Of a DNA stretch of 64,000 nucleotides, positions 7,709 through 15,618 are shown piece after piece. The position numbers and the translations under genes are program-made. Position 1 is the first letter of the stretch, and the number at the start of each line of letters is the position of its first letter. Source of the DNA: Lysobacteraceae bacterium (GTDB lineage: Bacteria > Pseudomonadota > Gammaproteobacteria > Xanthomonadales > Xanthomonadaceae); the NCBI GenBank assembly GCA_030681035.1, contig JAUXUI010000062.1:61958-125957 (forward strand), in the 5' to 3' direction. Below the pieces are notes generated by a model that made no database searches, was not told the origin of the DNA, and was given only the letters and a program-made list of their open reading frames with translations.

Positions 7709-9568
7709 ATGAATGGCAAGGCAATGAATATGCGCACGATAGTGCTGCTGGTGCTGATGTTGCTGCTGGCTGGCTGCCCGAGCCAGACGCGGCCGACGTT
7801 GCCGACTCCGCCATCACCATCGCAAACACCGCCGCAGCCCGAAACACAGTCAAAACCATCCGAGCAGTCGCAAGCGACGCAGCAAACGGCGCCGTCAGAG
7901 CAATCCGAAGCCGCGCAACAGGCCGAAGCGGCCGAGCAATCGGCGCAAGCTGCAAAAGAGGCTGCTGAATCCGCAAAGCAATCGGCTGCGTCCGCCAGTC
8001 AGGCGGCACAAGCGGCGCCAAGTGAGGCGTCCACGCAGCAAGCGAAAAAGGCGCAGCAGGCGGCCGCGACAGCGGCAAAAGCGGCCGAAGCCGCACAACA
8101 GGCTGCTGCAGCAGCAGCAAAAGCCGCCGCCACCGCGAATCCGGCTGCGGCCAGCGAACAGGCGGCAGAGGCGGCGCGCCAGGCTGAGGCGGCAAAGCAG
8201 GCGGCAGCAATGGCGAAACAGGCGGCGTCGCCGGAATCATCTGACGCGACGAAGCAAGCTGAAGCGGCCAAACAGTCGGCGGAGGAAGCACGTCAAGCCG
8301 CTGCATCTGCCGAGCAATCGGCTGCGGCCGCCAGCCAGGCGGCACAAGCCGCGCCGAGCGCGGCATCCACGCAGCAGGCAAAAGCAGCGCAGCAGGCGGC
8401 TGCGGCAGCGACAAAGGCAGCTGAAGCCGCGCAAAAGGCGGCAGCGGCGTCAGCGCAGGCTGCTGTCGCAGCGAATCCGGTTGTGGCCAGCGAGCAGGCG
8501 GCAGAAGCCGCGCGCCAGGCTGCGGCGGCAAAGCAGGCGGCAGCGGTGGCGAGACAGTCCACGGCGTCAGGGCAAAGCCAGGCAGCGCAACAGGCCGAGG
8601 CGGCGGAACAATCGGCGCAAGCCGCGCAGCAGGCAGCGGATGCCGCCAGGCAATCGGTGGCCGAGTCCATTCGTTCAGCACAGGCCGCACGCACGCTGGC
8701 GGCGATACAGCAGGCCAAGACGGCGCAACAGGCAGCGGCAACTGCTGGCCAGGCCGCCGCAGCAGCACAACGCGCTGCCGCTGCATCGGCGCAAGCGGCG
8801 ACGGACGGCGATGCAACCGGGGCTGGCGGGCAGGCGCAAGAAGCCGCGCGCCAGGCAGCGGCTGCGCAACAAGCGGCGGCGTCGGCAAAGCAAGCAGCAC
8901 TGGCTGGGCAATCGTTGGCGCAGCAAGCGGCGGCGGCAATTGATCCCGCTGGCAGTGGCACGGAGCGCTCGGATCAGCGCGAGCCCGGCTCTGCCGGCGC
9001 AGGCACGCAGGCGGGTGCAGTAGCAGGCTTGCCGGACAGCAATGGCTCGGGCGGCGGTGGGGCATTGCCGTCGGGATCGGCCGCAGGCATCGCTACCGCT
9101 GGTGGTCAGACCCGCGGCGAGCGCGTCCAGCAGTTGCAGCAGACGTTTGGCAGTTCACTAGGGCAATTTGACCAACGCCTTGGCCGTGAGCAGGGTGAGA
9201 TGGAGTCGTTGCGCGAGGAGCAGACGAAAGCCTTTGCCCAGGGTGGTGGCCTGGCCGGCCAGCACGATGGCGACACCGAGGCGGCTGGTGGCTATTCGGG
9301 TAGCGCCAGCCAGGGTGGCGGCAGCGATCCATTGGCACAGAGCGGTGCCGGATATGGTCAGGCGCCGCCGCAGTCGGCCGGGCGTCAGCGCGGTGCTGCG
9401 ACCGGCACGCGGGCAGACTTGCCGCACGATGCGCCATCGGATGTGGGTAACGGCAATGATGACGATGTAGTCGCCCGGCAATTGCGTGAGGCAGCGGAAA
9501 GCGAGGCAGACCCGGCGTTGCGCGAAAAGCTGTGGGTCGAATACCGCGCCTATAAACGAGGTGGCTGA
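7709..9568 (+). CDS. Alanine-rich coiled-coil lipoprotein, first gene of the VWA/proton-channel operon (619 aa)
   Basis: A lipoprotein signal (basic MNGKAMNMR, then a hydrophobic core ending LLLAGC, lipidated cysteine at residue 23) is followed by a Pro/Gln linker and about 340 residues made almost only of Ala, Gln, Lys, Glu, Ser and Thr. The latter is built from three copies of a 112-residue unit, exactly 16 heptads, and predicts a very long alpha-helical rod or alanine coiled coil. The last about 200 residues are Gly/Ser/Gln-rich with a short charged end (REAAESEADPALREKLWVEY). The start at 7709 has GGAG seven bases upstream; ATGs at 7724 and 7730 are alternatives. It runs 2 nt ahead of the TPR gene. 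I infer an outer-membrane-anchored periplasmic spacer. No enzymatic domain is visible. Confidence 0.8.
   Translation: MNGKAMNMRTIVLLVLMLLLAGCPSQTRPTLPTPPSPSQTPPQPETQSKPSEQSQATQQTAPSEQSEAAQQAEAAEQSAQAAKEAAESAKQSAASASQAAQAAPSEASTQQAKKAQQAAATAAKAAEAAQQAAAAAAKAAATANPAAASEQAAEAARQAEAAKQAAAMAKQAASPESSDATKQAEAAKQSAEEARQAAASAEQSAAAASQAAQAAPSAASTQQAKAAQQAAAAATKAAEAAQKAAAASAQAAVAANPVVASEQAAEAARQAAAAKQAAAVARQSTASGQSQAAQQAEAAEQSAQAAQQAADAARQSVAESIRSAQAARTLAAIQQAKTAQQAAATAGQAAAAAQRAAAASAQAATDGDATGAGGQAQEAARQAAAAQQAAASAKQAALAGQSLAQQAAAAIDPAGSGTERSDQREPGSAGAGTQAGAVAGLPDSNGSGGGGALPSGSAAGIATAGGQTRGERVQQLQQTFGSSLGQFDQRLGREQGEMESLREEQTKAFAQGGGLAGQHDGDTEAAGGYSGSASQGGGSDPLAQSGAGYGQAPPQSAGRQRGAATGTRADLPHDAPSDVGNGNDDDVVARQLREAAESEADPALREKLWVEYRAYKRGG
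7922..8929 (+). repeat. Three tandem 336-bp (112-codon) repeats inside the lipoprotein gene
   Basis: Equivalent codons recur at a spacing of exactly 336 nt: the AQAA motif codons at 8009, 8345 and 8681, and the AEAAEQSAQAA segment at about 7922 and 8594 (two periods apart). Copies 1 and 2 are closest; copy 3 has diverged. The period of 112 codons equals 16 heptads, so copy-number change would keep the coiled-coil register. Outer boundaries are approximate. Confidence 0.75.
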
Positions 9569-9570
9569 GG

Positions 9571-11106
9571 ATGATGGGCAGTGCTGCCGGGGGCGGCGGT
9601 GACCATTTTGAGCGCATCGTACCGCTAGCCCCGAATTCGCCAGCCAGCGAACCTGCGCCCAACAAAACTGCGTCGATGCATTTTGTCGCGTGGCGGTTGC
9701 CAGCAGCGTTCGTGGTGTTGCTATTGATTGTGGTGGCGGTGCTGTTTTGGTTGCCGAAAACCGTGTCGCAGCCTGAGTCTGTAGGCAGCAACACGCCTGT
9801 CAATGCGGCAGCGCAGCCATCCGCCAGCACCGCGCCTCAGCCTGCGCTGGCTGCGCCACCAGCGGACGTGGAGGCCGCGTTGCAGCAACGCCAGCAAGCC
9901 GAGTCGTTGGCCGCGCAATTGTATGCGTTGCAAGAAAAGCTGATCGCGATGCATGCGCCGCAGTGGGCTGCCAAAGACGTGGAATCGTTGATGCTTGATG
10001 CCACGCAAGCGGACGCGCAGTTTGTTGCGCGCGACTACAGTGCAGCGATCAGCAGCTATGAGCAGGCGATCAGCAACGCCAGGCAATTGCGGGTTCGCGC
10101 TGGCGAAGTGCTGGCTGCGGCGTTGGCTGATGGCCGCAATGCCTTGCAGGCAGGCGATGCAGCTACCGCAGCGGCTGCCTATGCGCGCGCCGTCAGCATC
10201 GATGCAAATAACCCCGAGGCGATAGCTGGACAGCGCCGCGCACTCAATTTTGATGCCGTGCAGGCGCATTTGAACAAAGCCGAGGCGGCGCAATCGCAAG
10301 GCGATATGGCGTCGGCGCGCGCCGGATTTCAGCGGGTGCTGGAGCTTGATGGCGATAATGAAACGGCGCGTGCGGGGCTGGCGCGCTTGCAAACGGCTGC
10401 GGCCAACGCCGCATTTGCCACACAGATGTCGCGTGGCTTGGCGGCGCTCGATCAGGGTGATTACAACGCGGCGCAGATAGCGTTCAACACGGCATTGAAA
10501 ATGCGTGCAAGCGCAGCCGAGGCTCGGGATGGCCTGGAGCGCGCCCGGCTGGGCCTGCAATCAGAGCGTGTGCAATCGCTGCGCGAAACTGCGCAACAGG
10601 CCGAGACGATCGAGCAATGGTCGGCGGCACGCGCTGCCTATGCGGCGGCTTTGGCGATCGATGCCAGCCTGGCGTTTGCCCAGCGTGGGCAAGAGCGCGC
10701 CGCGCAGCGCGCCGCATTGGCGGCGCGGTTGCAGGCGCATATTGATCAGGCGCATCGCTTGGCTGCGCAGTCGGTGCGTACGGACGCACTTGCCGCGCTT
10801 GCCGATGCCGCCGGCATCGCGGCTCCCGGGCCGGTACTACAGGCGCAGACCCAGCGATTGACCGGCTTGCTTGAAAGCGCCACAACGCCGGTAGCAGTGA
10901 CTTTGCACTCCAATGGCAAGACCACCGTAACGCTGTATCCCATGGGTGAAATCGGCTCTTTTGCCAGCCACTCGTTATCATTGTCGCCCGGGCAGTACAC
11001 CGCCATCGGGCGCCGGCCGGGTTATCGTGAGGTGCGCGTGGCGTTTACCGTTTCCAGTCAGGGTGTCGCACACGCGCCCCTTATTCAGTGCGAGGAACCG
11101 ATTTGA
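9571..11106 (+). CDS. Single-pass membrane protein with periplasmic TPR repeats and PEGA-like tail (511 aa)
   Basis: A short cytoplasmic N terminus (about 1-40) precedes one membrane helix (residues 43-61, WRLPAAFVVLLLIVVAVLFW) and a Pro/Ala/Gln linker. A helical array (about 95-420) then shows TPR-like periodicity, for example FVARDYSAAISSYEQAI, ALQAGDAATAAAAYARAVSI, AQSQGDMASARAGFQRVLEL and ALDQGDYNAAQIAFNTAL. The C-terminal about 70 residues (VTLHSNGKTTVTLYPMG to VRVAFTV) look like a PEGA-type beta domain, a fold repeated in the next gene. GAGG eight bases upstream supports the start two bases after the preceding stop. It is probably a scaffold in the periplasm. The stop overlaps the TTG start of the next gene. 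Confidence 0.82.
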   Translation: MMGSAAGGGGDHFERIVPLAPNSPASEPAPNKTASMHFVAWRLPAAFVVLLLIVVAVLFWLPKTVSQPESVGSNTPVNAAAQPSASTAPQPALAAPPADVEAALQQRQQAESLAAQLYALQEKLIAMHAPQWAAKDVESLMLDATQADAQFVARDYSAAISSYEQAISNARQLRVRAGEVLAAALADGRNALQAGDAATAAAAYARAVSIDANNPEAIAGQRRALNFDAVQAHLNKAEAAQSQGDMASARAGFQRVLELDGDNETARAGLARLQTAAANAAFATQMSRGLAALDQGDYNAAQIAFNTALKMRASAAEARDGLERARLGLQSERVQSLRETAQQAETIEQWSAARAAYAAALAIDASLAFAQRGQERAAQRAALAARLQAHIDQAHRLAAQSVRTDALAALADAAGIAAPGPVLQAQTQRLTGLLESATTPVAVTLHSNGKTTVTLYPMGEIGSFASHSLSLSPGQYTAIGRRPGYREVRVAFTVSSQGVAHAPLIQCEEPI

Positions 11107-13166
11107 GCGAGCAGTACGAACGCATTCAGCCAGCCGGGTTCAGGCCACCCAATGCCGCTGGCAAGGCGTCGCCGCGCATGGTGTTGCCGCGTTGGCAGCC
11201 GTGGTACATCGTGGCGGCGCTGGCGCTGGTGGTGCTTGCGACAAGCCTTTGGTTTGTCATCACGGCGCGTGCTGTGACGTTGGAGTTCACTCCGGTAGCA
11301 GAACAGGTTGAGGTTGGTGGCGGTTTTTCTTTGGCGCTGGGCGCGCGGCGGCTGATGCGCTCTGGAGAGTATGTGGTGCAGGCGCAGGCTGCCGGTTACC
11401 AACCATTGCGCCAGTCGATAACGGTGAACGGTGAGGGTGACGGGGTATTCCGTTTTGCTCTGGAAAAACTGCCTGGCCGTTTGCAGATCATCACCCAGCC
11501 TGCAGCTGCTGTGATCGAGATCGACGGCAAAGCAGCAGGCGCCGCACCCGACGAGGGCTATTCCCTGACGCCAGGGAAACACGACATCGTGCTGCGCGCC
11601 GCGCGTCATCAGGTACACACGCAGTCCATCGAAATCGAGGGCATGGATCGGGTGCAGAAGCTGGAAGTGACGTTGGTGCCGGCCTGGGCTGAAGTCAAGC
11701 TGGCGTCCAAGCCCGCTGGTGCCACGGTGCAGGTTGATGGCTCCAACATGGGTGTCACCCCGCTCACTGCCGAAATCGGTGCCGGCAATCATCGTGTGGA
11801 AATGCATCTGGCGGGTTACCAGAAATGGCAGGGCGCACTCGACGTGGTGGCCAATCAACCACAAAGCGTTCCCGAAGTCGTGCTGGCGCCGCTGCGCGGG
11901 ACCTTGCGCGTAAGCAGCGACCCGGCAGGCGCCAGCGTTACCGCCGCTGGCACGTTTATTGGCCGCTCGCCGGTCGATGTGCCGCTGCTGCCGGACCGTG
12001 AAACGCAAGTGGTGGCTTCGCTGCCGGGCTACAAATCCATAACGCGCACCCTGAGCATCGCCAGTGGTGCGCAAGCGACATGGCAACCAAAGCTGGAGCC
12101 GATCCTTGGCGAAGTACGCATTACCGCAACGCCCGCCGATGCGCAATTGCTGATTGATGGAAAATCGCTTGGTCAAGCCAATCAGACCGTATCGTTGATT
12201 GCGTTGCCGCATCAGATTACGGTGCGCAAGCCTGGCTATGTCGAGTTTCAGACCACCTTGACGCCGCGGCCGGGCATGGCGCTGGAGGTCAATGCCCGCT
12301 TGCTCAGCGAAGCACAGGCAACTGCCGCGCGAACCCCGGCGCAAATCTCCAGCGTGGCCGGCCAGCGCATGGTACGGGTGCCGGCTGGCCGCCTGCGCAT
12401 GGGCGCGCCTCGACGCGAGCAGGGCCGCCGTGCCAACGAACTGGAGCGCAACGTCGAGCTGACGCGGGCGTTTTACATGAGCGTTTCCGAAGTCACCAAT
12501 GCCGAGTTCCGCGCTTTCCGTGCCAAGCATTCATCGGGCATCGTTGCGCGCACCACGCTGGATAACGAGACTTATCCGGTCGTGCGGGTGAGCTGGGAAG
12601 ATGCGGTGGCCTACTGCAATTGGTTGAGCCAGCGTGAGGGCTTGCCGCAGGCGTACAGTGGTGATCGCCTGATAACACCGGTCAACACCGGTTATCGTTT
12701 GCCCAGTGAAGCAGAGTGGGAATACGCCGCGCGCTTTGCCGGTGGCCGCTCGCTGAAATACCCGTGGGGTGATGTCAAGCTGGGCGGAGATGCGATGCCA
12801 CCCAGCGGCAAGGTGGGTAATTTTGCCGATGCCAGTGCCCGCAAATTGCTTGGCGAGGGCCTGGATAACTATGACGATGGCTATCAGGCGGCGGCGCCAG
12901 TGGCTAGCTTCAAGGCCAACACGCTGGGTATTTTTGATTTGGGCGGCAATGTGTCGGAATGGGTGAATGATCGCTATAGCGCGGCATTGATGCCCACCAG
13001 TGCAGTGGAGAGCGATCCGTTCGGGTTGAGCAGCGGCTCGGTGTGGGTGGTGCGCGGCTCCAGCTGGCGGCATAGCCGCGTCACCGAACTGCGCCTGTCC
13101 TGGCGTGACAGCAGTGCTGCGCCGCGCGATGATCTGGGTTTCCGCATTGTTCGTTATGTGGAGTGA
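11103..13166 (+). CDS. Membrane protein with five PEGA-like repeats and a SUMF1/FGE-fold domain (687 aa)
   Basis: The TTG start at 11103 overlaps the previous stop (TTGA) and has GAGGAA five bases upstream; the GTG at 11088 is less likely. One membrane helix lies at about residues 35-53. The periplasmic part contains about five PEGA-type beta repeats (roughly 60-120, 125-195, 196-262, 265-330, 335-398), each with a PxGATVxVDG-like strand and an LPGYK/LAGYQ-like element. A formylglycine-generating-enzyme fold follows (about 420-687: RMVRVPAGRLRMG, YRLPSEAEWEYAAR, GGNVSEWVNDRYS, VVRGSSWRHS). The cysteine pair that catalyses formylglycine formation is absent near VRGSSW, so this is more likely a binding module than an active enzyme. 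PEGA plus a SUMF1 fold suggests ligand or surface attachment. Confidence 0.85.
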   Translation: MSEQYERIQPAGFRPPNAAGKASPRMVLPRWQPWYIVAALALVVLATSLWFVITARAVTLEFTPVAEQVEVGGGFSLALGARRLMRSGEYVVQAQAAGYQPLRQSITVNGEGDGVFRFALEKLPGRLQIITQPAAAVIEIDGKAAGAAPDEGYSLTPGKHDIVLRAARHQVHTQSIEIEGMDRVQKLEVTLVPAWAEVKLASKPAGATVQVDGSNMGVTPLTAEIGAGNHRVEMHLAGYQKWQGALDVVANQPQSVPEVVLAPLRGTLRVSSDPAGASVTAAGTFIGRSPVDVPLLPDRETQVVASLPGYKSITRTLSIASGAQATWQPKLEPILGEVRITATPADAQLLIDGKSLGQANQTVSLIALPHQITVRKPGYVEFQTTLTPRPGMALEVNARLLSEAQATAARTPAQISSVAGQRMVRVPAGRLRMGAPRREQGRRANELERNVELTRAFYMSVSEVTNAEFRAFRAKHSSGIVARTTLDNETYPVVRVSWEDAVAYCNWLSQREGLPQAYSGDRLITPVNTGYRLPSEAEWEYAARFAGGRSLKYPWGDVKLGGDAMPPSGKVGNFADASARKLLGEGLDNYDDGYQAAAPVASFKANTLGIFDLGGNVSEWVNDRYSAALMPTSAVESDPFGLSSGSVWVVRGSSWRHSRVTELRLSWRDSSAAPRDDLGFRIVRYVE

Positions 13167-13170
13167 GAAG

Positions 13171-13458
13171 ATGACCAGAAAATCAATTCTGAGTGAGTGC
13201 CGGCAGGTGCTGCTGGCAGTCGCAGTAGCTCTGGTATTTGGGTCTTTGCCGGCATGGGCTCAGCAAAGCGGCCAAAATAACCCGCCGCCCGCGCCGGCCA
13301 AGGCGCCCCCCAATACGCCAGCGATGACGGGCAACGGGCCAATGCGGCTACCGGCACCGGCCGAGCCGGCAACGCCACAACCACCCGCCGCAAAGACGTT
13401 TAAACCGACAGAACAAGTGCGCGCTGATGCTGATGTCGCATTTCCGCCGGATATTTGA
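13171..13458 (+). CDS. Small secreted proline-rich protein (95 aa)
   Basis: The signal peptide is MTRKSILSECRQVLLAVAVA to AWAQ (cleavage about residue 31), followed by a low-complexity Pro/Ala/Gln segment. A compact conserved-looking tail ends TFKPTEQVRADADVAFPPDI. AGTGAGAAG stands directly before the ATG, and the gene starts 4 nt after the SUMF1-fold gene. No known domain. Because it is sandwiched between envelope components of one operon, it is probably a small periplasmic accessory subunit; the acidic/aromatic C-terminal tail could be its docking motif. It is too short for confident family assignment. Confidence 0.72.
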   Translation: MTRKSILSECRQVLLAVAVALVFGSLPAWAQQSGQNNPPPAPAKAPPNTPAMTGNGPMRLPAPAEPATPQPPAAKTFKPTEQVRADADVAFPPDI

Positions 13459-13506
13459 CCCGTGTTTTGATTATCAACCGCATTACAACCCCGCGGAGAG
13501 TAGCGC

Positions 13507-14304
13507 GTGAGAAGCCGTTTTTCATCCGAGTTCATTTTTCAGATGTTTGCGCTGCTGTTGTCCATCGTGATCGTGCATTCGATTTATGTGGTGGTGATCC
13601 GGCCGCAGGCAGCAATCGATGAGGCCGCGCACCAAGTGCAGGTGGCGGAAAATCCCGATGTGGTGCCCGAGCGTTCGGTATGGGTCATCGTGCGCGATTA
13701 CGAGCAGGAAACCTGTTTCATTCTGATGCTGTGGGCGATGGCGATTCTCGGTTACAAGTGGCGAGGTTTGTTTCGCCAGCAGGCATTGCTGCACCTGGAT
13801 GTGATCCCGATTGCGATGGGCGAGAGTATCTTGCCCGAGGATGCCCGTGACTATGCCCGCGCCATCGAGGCGTTGCCGGAACAACAGCGCGATTACATCT
13901 ATCCACGGGCACTGCTCGCTGCCTTGCGGCGGTTTCGCGTCACCCGCAGTGTGCAGGATGTTTCTGCGGTCGTGGATTCGGTGTGTGAAACCGAAACCGA
14001 CCGTCTGGATTCAGAGCTGGCGTTGGTGCGCTATATCGCCTGGGCGATACCGTCGATCGGATTTATCGGTACCGTGCGCGGTATCGGCGAAGCGTTGGGC
14101 ATGGCGTACAAGGCGGTTGAGGGCGATATTACCGGTGTAACGGCTGCACTTGGCTTGGCGTTCAATTCAACACTGATTGCCTTGTTGTTGTCGATCGTGC
14201 TGATGTTTGTGCTTTACCAATTGCAACTGATGCAGGAACGCTTGGTGCTGGATGCCAATAGTGCCTGCGATCGCAACCTGATCCAGCATTTGCAGACCCG
14301 CTGA
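13507..14304 (+). CDS. MotA/TolQ/ExbB-family proton channel subunit (265 aa)
   Basis: Inner-membrane stator A-subunit homologue. Four predicted helices lie at about residues 12-31, 68-85, 176-198 and 217-238, with a cytoplasmic loop of about 90 residues between helices 2 and 3, as in ExbB/TolQ. Helix 3 shows the family pattern IPSIGFIGTVRGIGEA (compare the GLxGTVxGI of TolQ/ExbB). Helix 4 shows ALGLAFNSTLIALLLSI, with the small and hydroxyl residues that line the ion path. The GTG start at 13507 has GGAGAG six bases upstream. In known systems such pentamers surround two single-pass B subunits. Here the candidate B partners are the two VWA proteins encoded downstream, since no ordinary ExbD/TolR/MotB gene is present. 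Confidence 0.86.
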   Translation: MRSRFSSEFIFQMFALLLSIVIVHSIYVVVIRPQAAIDEAAHQVQVAENPDVVPERSVWVIVRDYEQETCFILMLWAMAILGYKWRGLFRQQALLHLDVIPIAMGESILPEDARDYARAIEALPEQQRDYIYPRALLAALRRFRVTRSVQDVSAVVDSVCETETDRLDSELALVRYIAWAIPSIGFIGTVRGIGEALGMAYKAVEGDITGVTAALGLAFNSTLIALLLSIVLMFVLYQLQLMQERLVLDANSACDRNLIQHLQTR

Positions 14305-15618
14305 ATGAACAATCCCTGTGTCATCGAAATCAGTGATATTGCCCTGAGCGTGGCGGATGCCGCCGGCCTGCGTCATTCCAGTGCCTGTTGTGCGGTAGTG
14401 GATGGGCGCGAGCTCGTACTCGGCGATGACGCGCGTGCGCGGGCGCGGCTCAACCCGCGGCAGACCCATGACCGTTTCTGGGCACAACTCGATCAACAGC
14501 CGCTGCATCGGGCCGCAGGCAATGCAAAAAACCATGCCGATCTGGCCTGGTTTCACCTGCATGCCATCTGGAAAAAAGCCGGACGCGCCGATGACGAAGT
14601 CATCTTCGCAGTACCTCCGGAATGGGACAGACAGCAATTGGCGTTGTTGCTGGGTATTGCGCAGGCCTGTGAAATACGTACCGTTGGTCTGGTGGCGGCG
14701 CCGGTTGCTGCGGCCAGCAGTGTCGCCGAGGGAGAGCGATTGCTTTACCTCGACGCGCAATGGCAACGCGTGCGCGCCACCCCGCTCAGTGGTGAGCAGC
14801 AACGCGCGCTGGGCACTTCAATTGAAGCGTCAAAACGTGGCATGAGTGCGCTTTACGATACCTGGGCGGCCTTGATTGCCGAGCATTTTTTACACGAGAC
14901 TCGGTTTGATCCCTTGCATCGCGCCGAGAGCGAGCAACTGCTCTATACGCGCCTGCCCGAATGGCTGCGCACACTCCGCAAGCAAGCATCGGCTGCGCTT
15001 GAGATGAATGTTGGCGCCCGCGTTTATCGTGTCGAAATGTCGCGTCAATCGCTGGTCGCTGCGGTCGCCGCTGATTATCAGGCGTTGGTGGCAGTGGCGC
15101 GTGGTCACAATACTGATCAGGTATTGTTAGGTCACCACTTGGCCAGTTGCCCCGGCTTGGCGGATGCTTTTGCGCAGCACGGCATCGCCGCACAGGTTTG
15201 CCCGGAAAATGCCATCGTGCAGGGTGTGTTGCATCACTTCGACACCATCCGCTCCGACCCTGCGGCGCCGGCATTTGTTACCCGTCTGGCACGCGTACAC
15301 GATGAAGTGACGGCAATTGCCGCGCTCGCACCAGCTACGGCCGCACCAACGCCCAGCCATGCACTGCTTGGCTGGCAGGCGTTTGCATTGAGCGAGCAGC
15401 CGCTGCCTCTGGAGCGGGTTACATCTGCTGCGGGTGTGAGCGTGCGACTGCATCAGGGCAAGGCATGGTTGCATCTGCCGCACGCAGTGAGTGCGCAACT
15501 CAACGGCCAGCGCGTGAGTGGCGAGCAGGTGGTGAGTGCGGGTGATCGCCTGCGCCTGGACGAGGGCGATGCACAGTGGCAGTTCATCGTGACAAACGCC
15601 AGCCATGGCCAAGAATAG
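14305..15618 (+). CDS. Actin/Hsp70-fold protein with FHA-like C-terminal domain (437 aa)
   Basis: Starts directly at the proton-channel stop codon. Residues 1-330 look like a divergent actin-like ATPase: an opening beta segment CVIEISDIALSVADAAG (phosphate-1-like), the strand-helix segment EVIFAVPPEWDRQQLALLLG with EIRTVGLVAAPVAAA (resembling the Hsp70 VPAxFxxxQR and EPTAAA regions), LLYLDAQWQRVRATPLS (phosphate-2-like) and DQVLLGHHLASCPGLADAF. The last about 60 residues (LHLPHAVSAQLNGQRVSGEQ to AQWQFIV) have an FHA-like beta pattern. No signal peptide or membrane helix, so it is cytoplasmic and could regulate or assemble the channel from the inside. Nucleotide residues are degenerate, so activity is uncertain. 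It overlaps the next gene by 14 nt. Confidence 0.6.
   Translation: MNNPCVIEISDIALSVADAAGLRHSSACCAVVDGRELVLGDDARARARLNPRQTHDRFWAQLDQQPLHRAAGNAKNHADLAWFHLHAIWKKAGRADDEVIFAVPPEWDRQQLALLLGIAQACEIRTVGLVAAPVAAASSVAEGERLLYLDAQWQRVRATPLSGEQQRALGTSIEASKRGMSALYDTWAALIAEHFLHETRFDPLHRAESEQLLYTRLPEWLRTLRKQASAALEMNVGARVYRVEMSRQSLVAAVAADYQALVAVARGHNTDQVLLGHHLASCPGLADAFAQHGIAAQVCPENAIVQGVLHHFDTIRSDPAAPAFVTRLARVHDEVTAIAALAPATAAPTPSHALLGWQAFALSEQPLPLERVTSAAGVSVRLHQGKAWLHLPHAVSAQLNGQRVSGEQVVSAGDRLRLDEGDAQWQFIVTNASHGQE

Noticed and set aside
6388..7737. Minus-strand frame extending the cyclophilin to 449 codons
   Set aside because: The first about 244 codons are antisense to the DUF4399 gene and its flanks and lack similarity; the signal peptide start at 7005 gives a normal cyclophilin.
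7599..9065. 488-codon minus-strand frame opposite the alanine-rich lipoprotein
   Set aside because: The Leu/Pro/Arg-rich translation is the mirror of GCN/CAG-rich repeats and has no domain or operon context.
11085..12530. 481-codon minus-strand frame opposite the PEGA/SUMF1 gene
   Set aside because: Shadow frame; the plus-strand product has clear PEGA and SUMF1 motifs and tight operon spacing.
11103..13166. Active formylglycine-generating enzyme or sulfatase-maturation role
   Set aside because: The catalytic cysteines are missing and no sulfatase gene is in the window.
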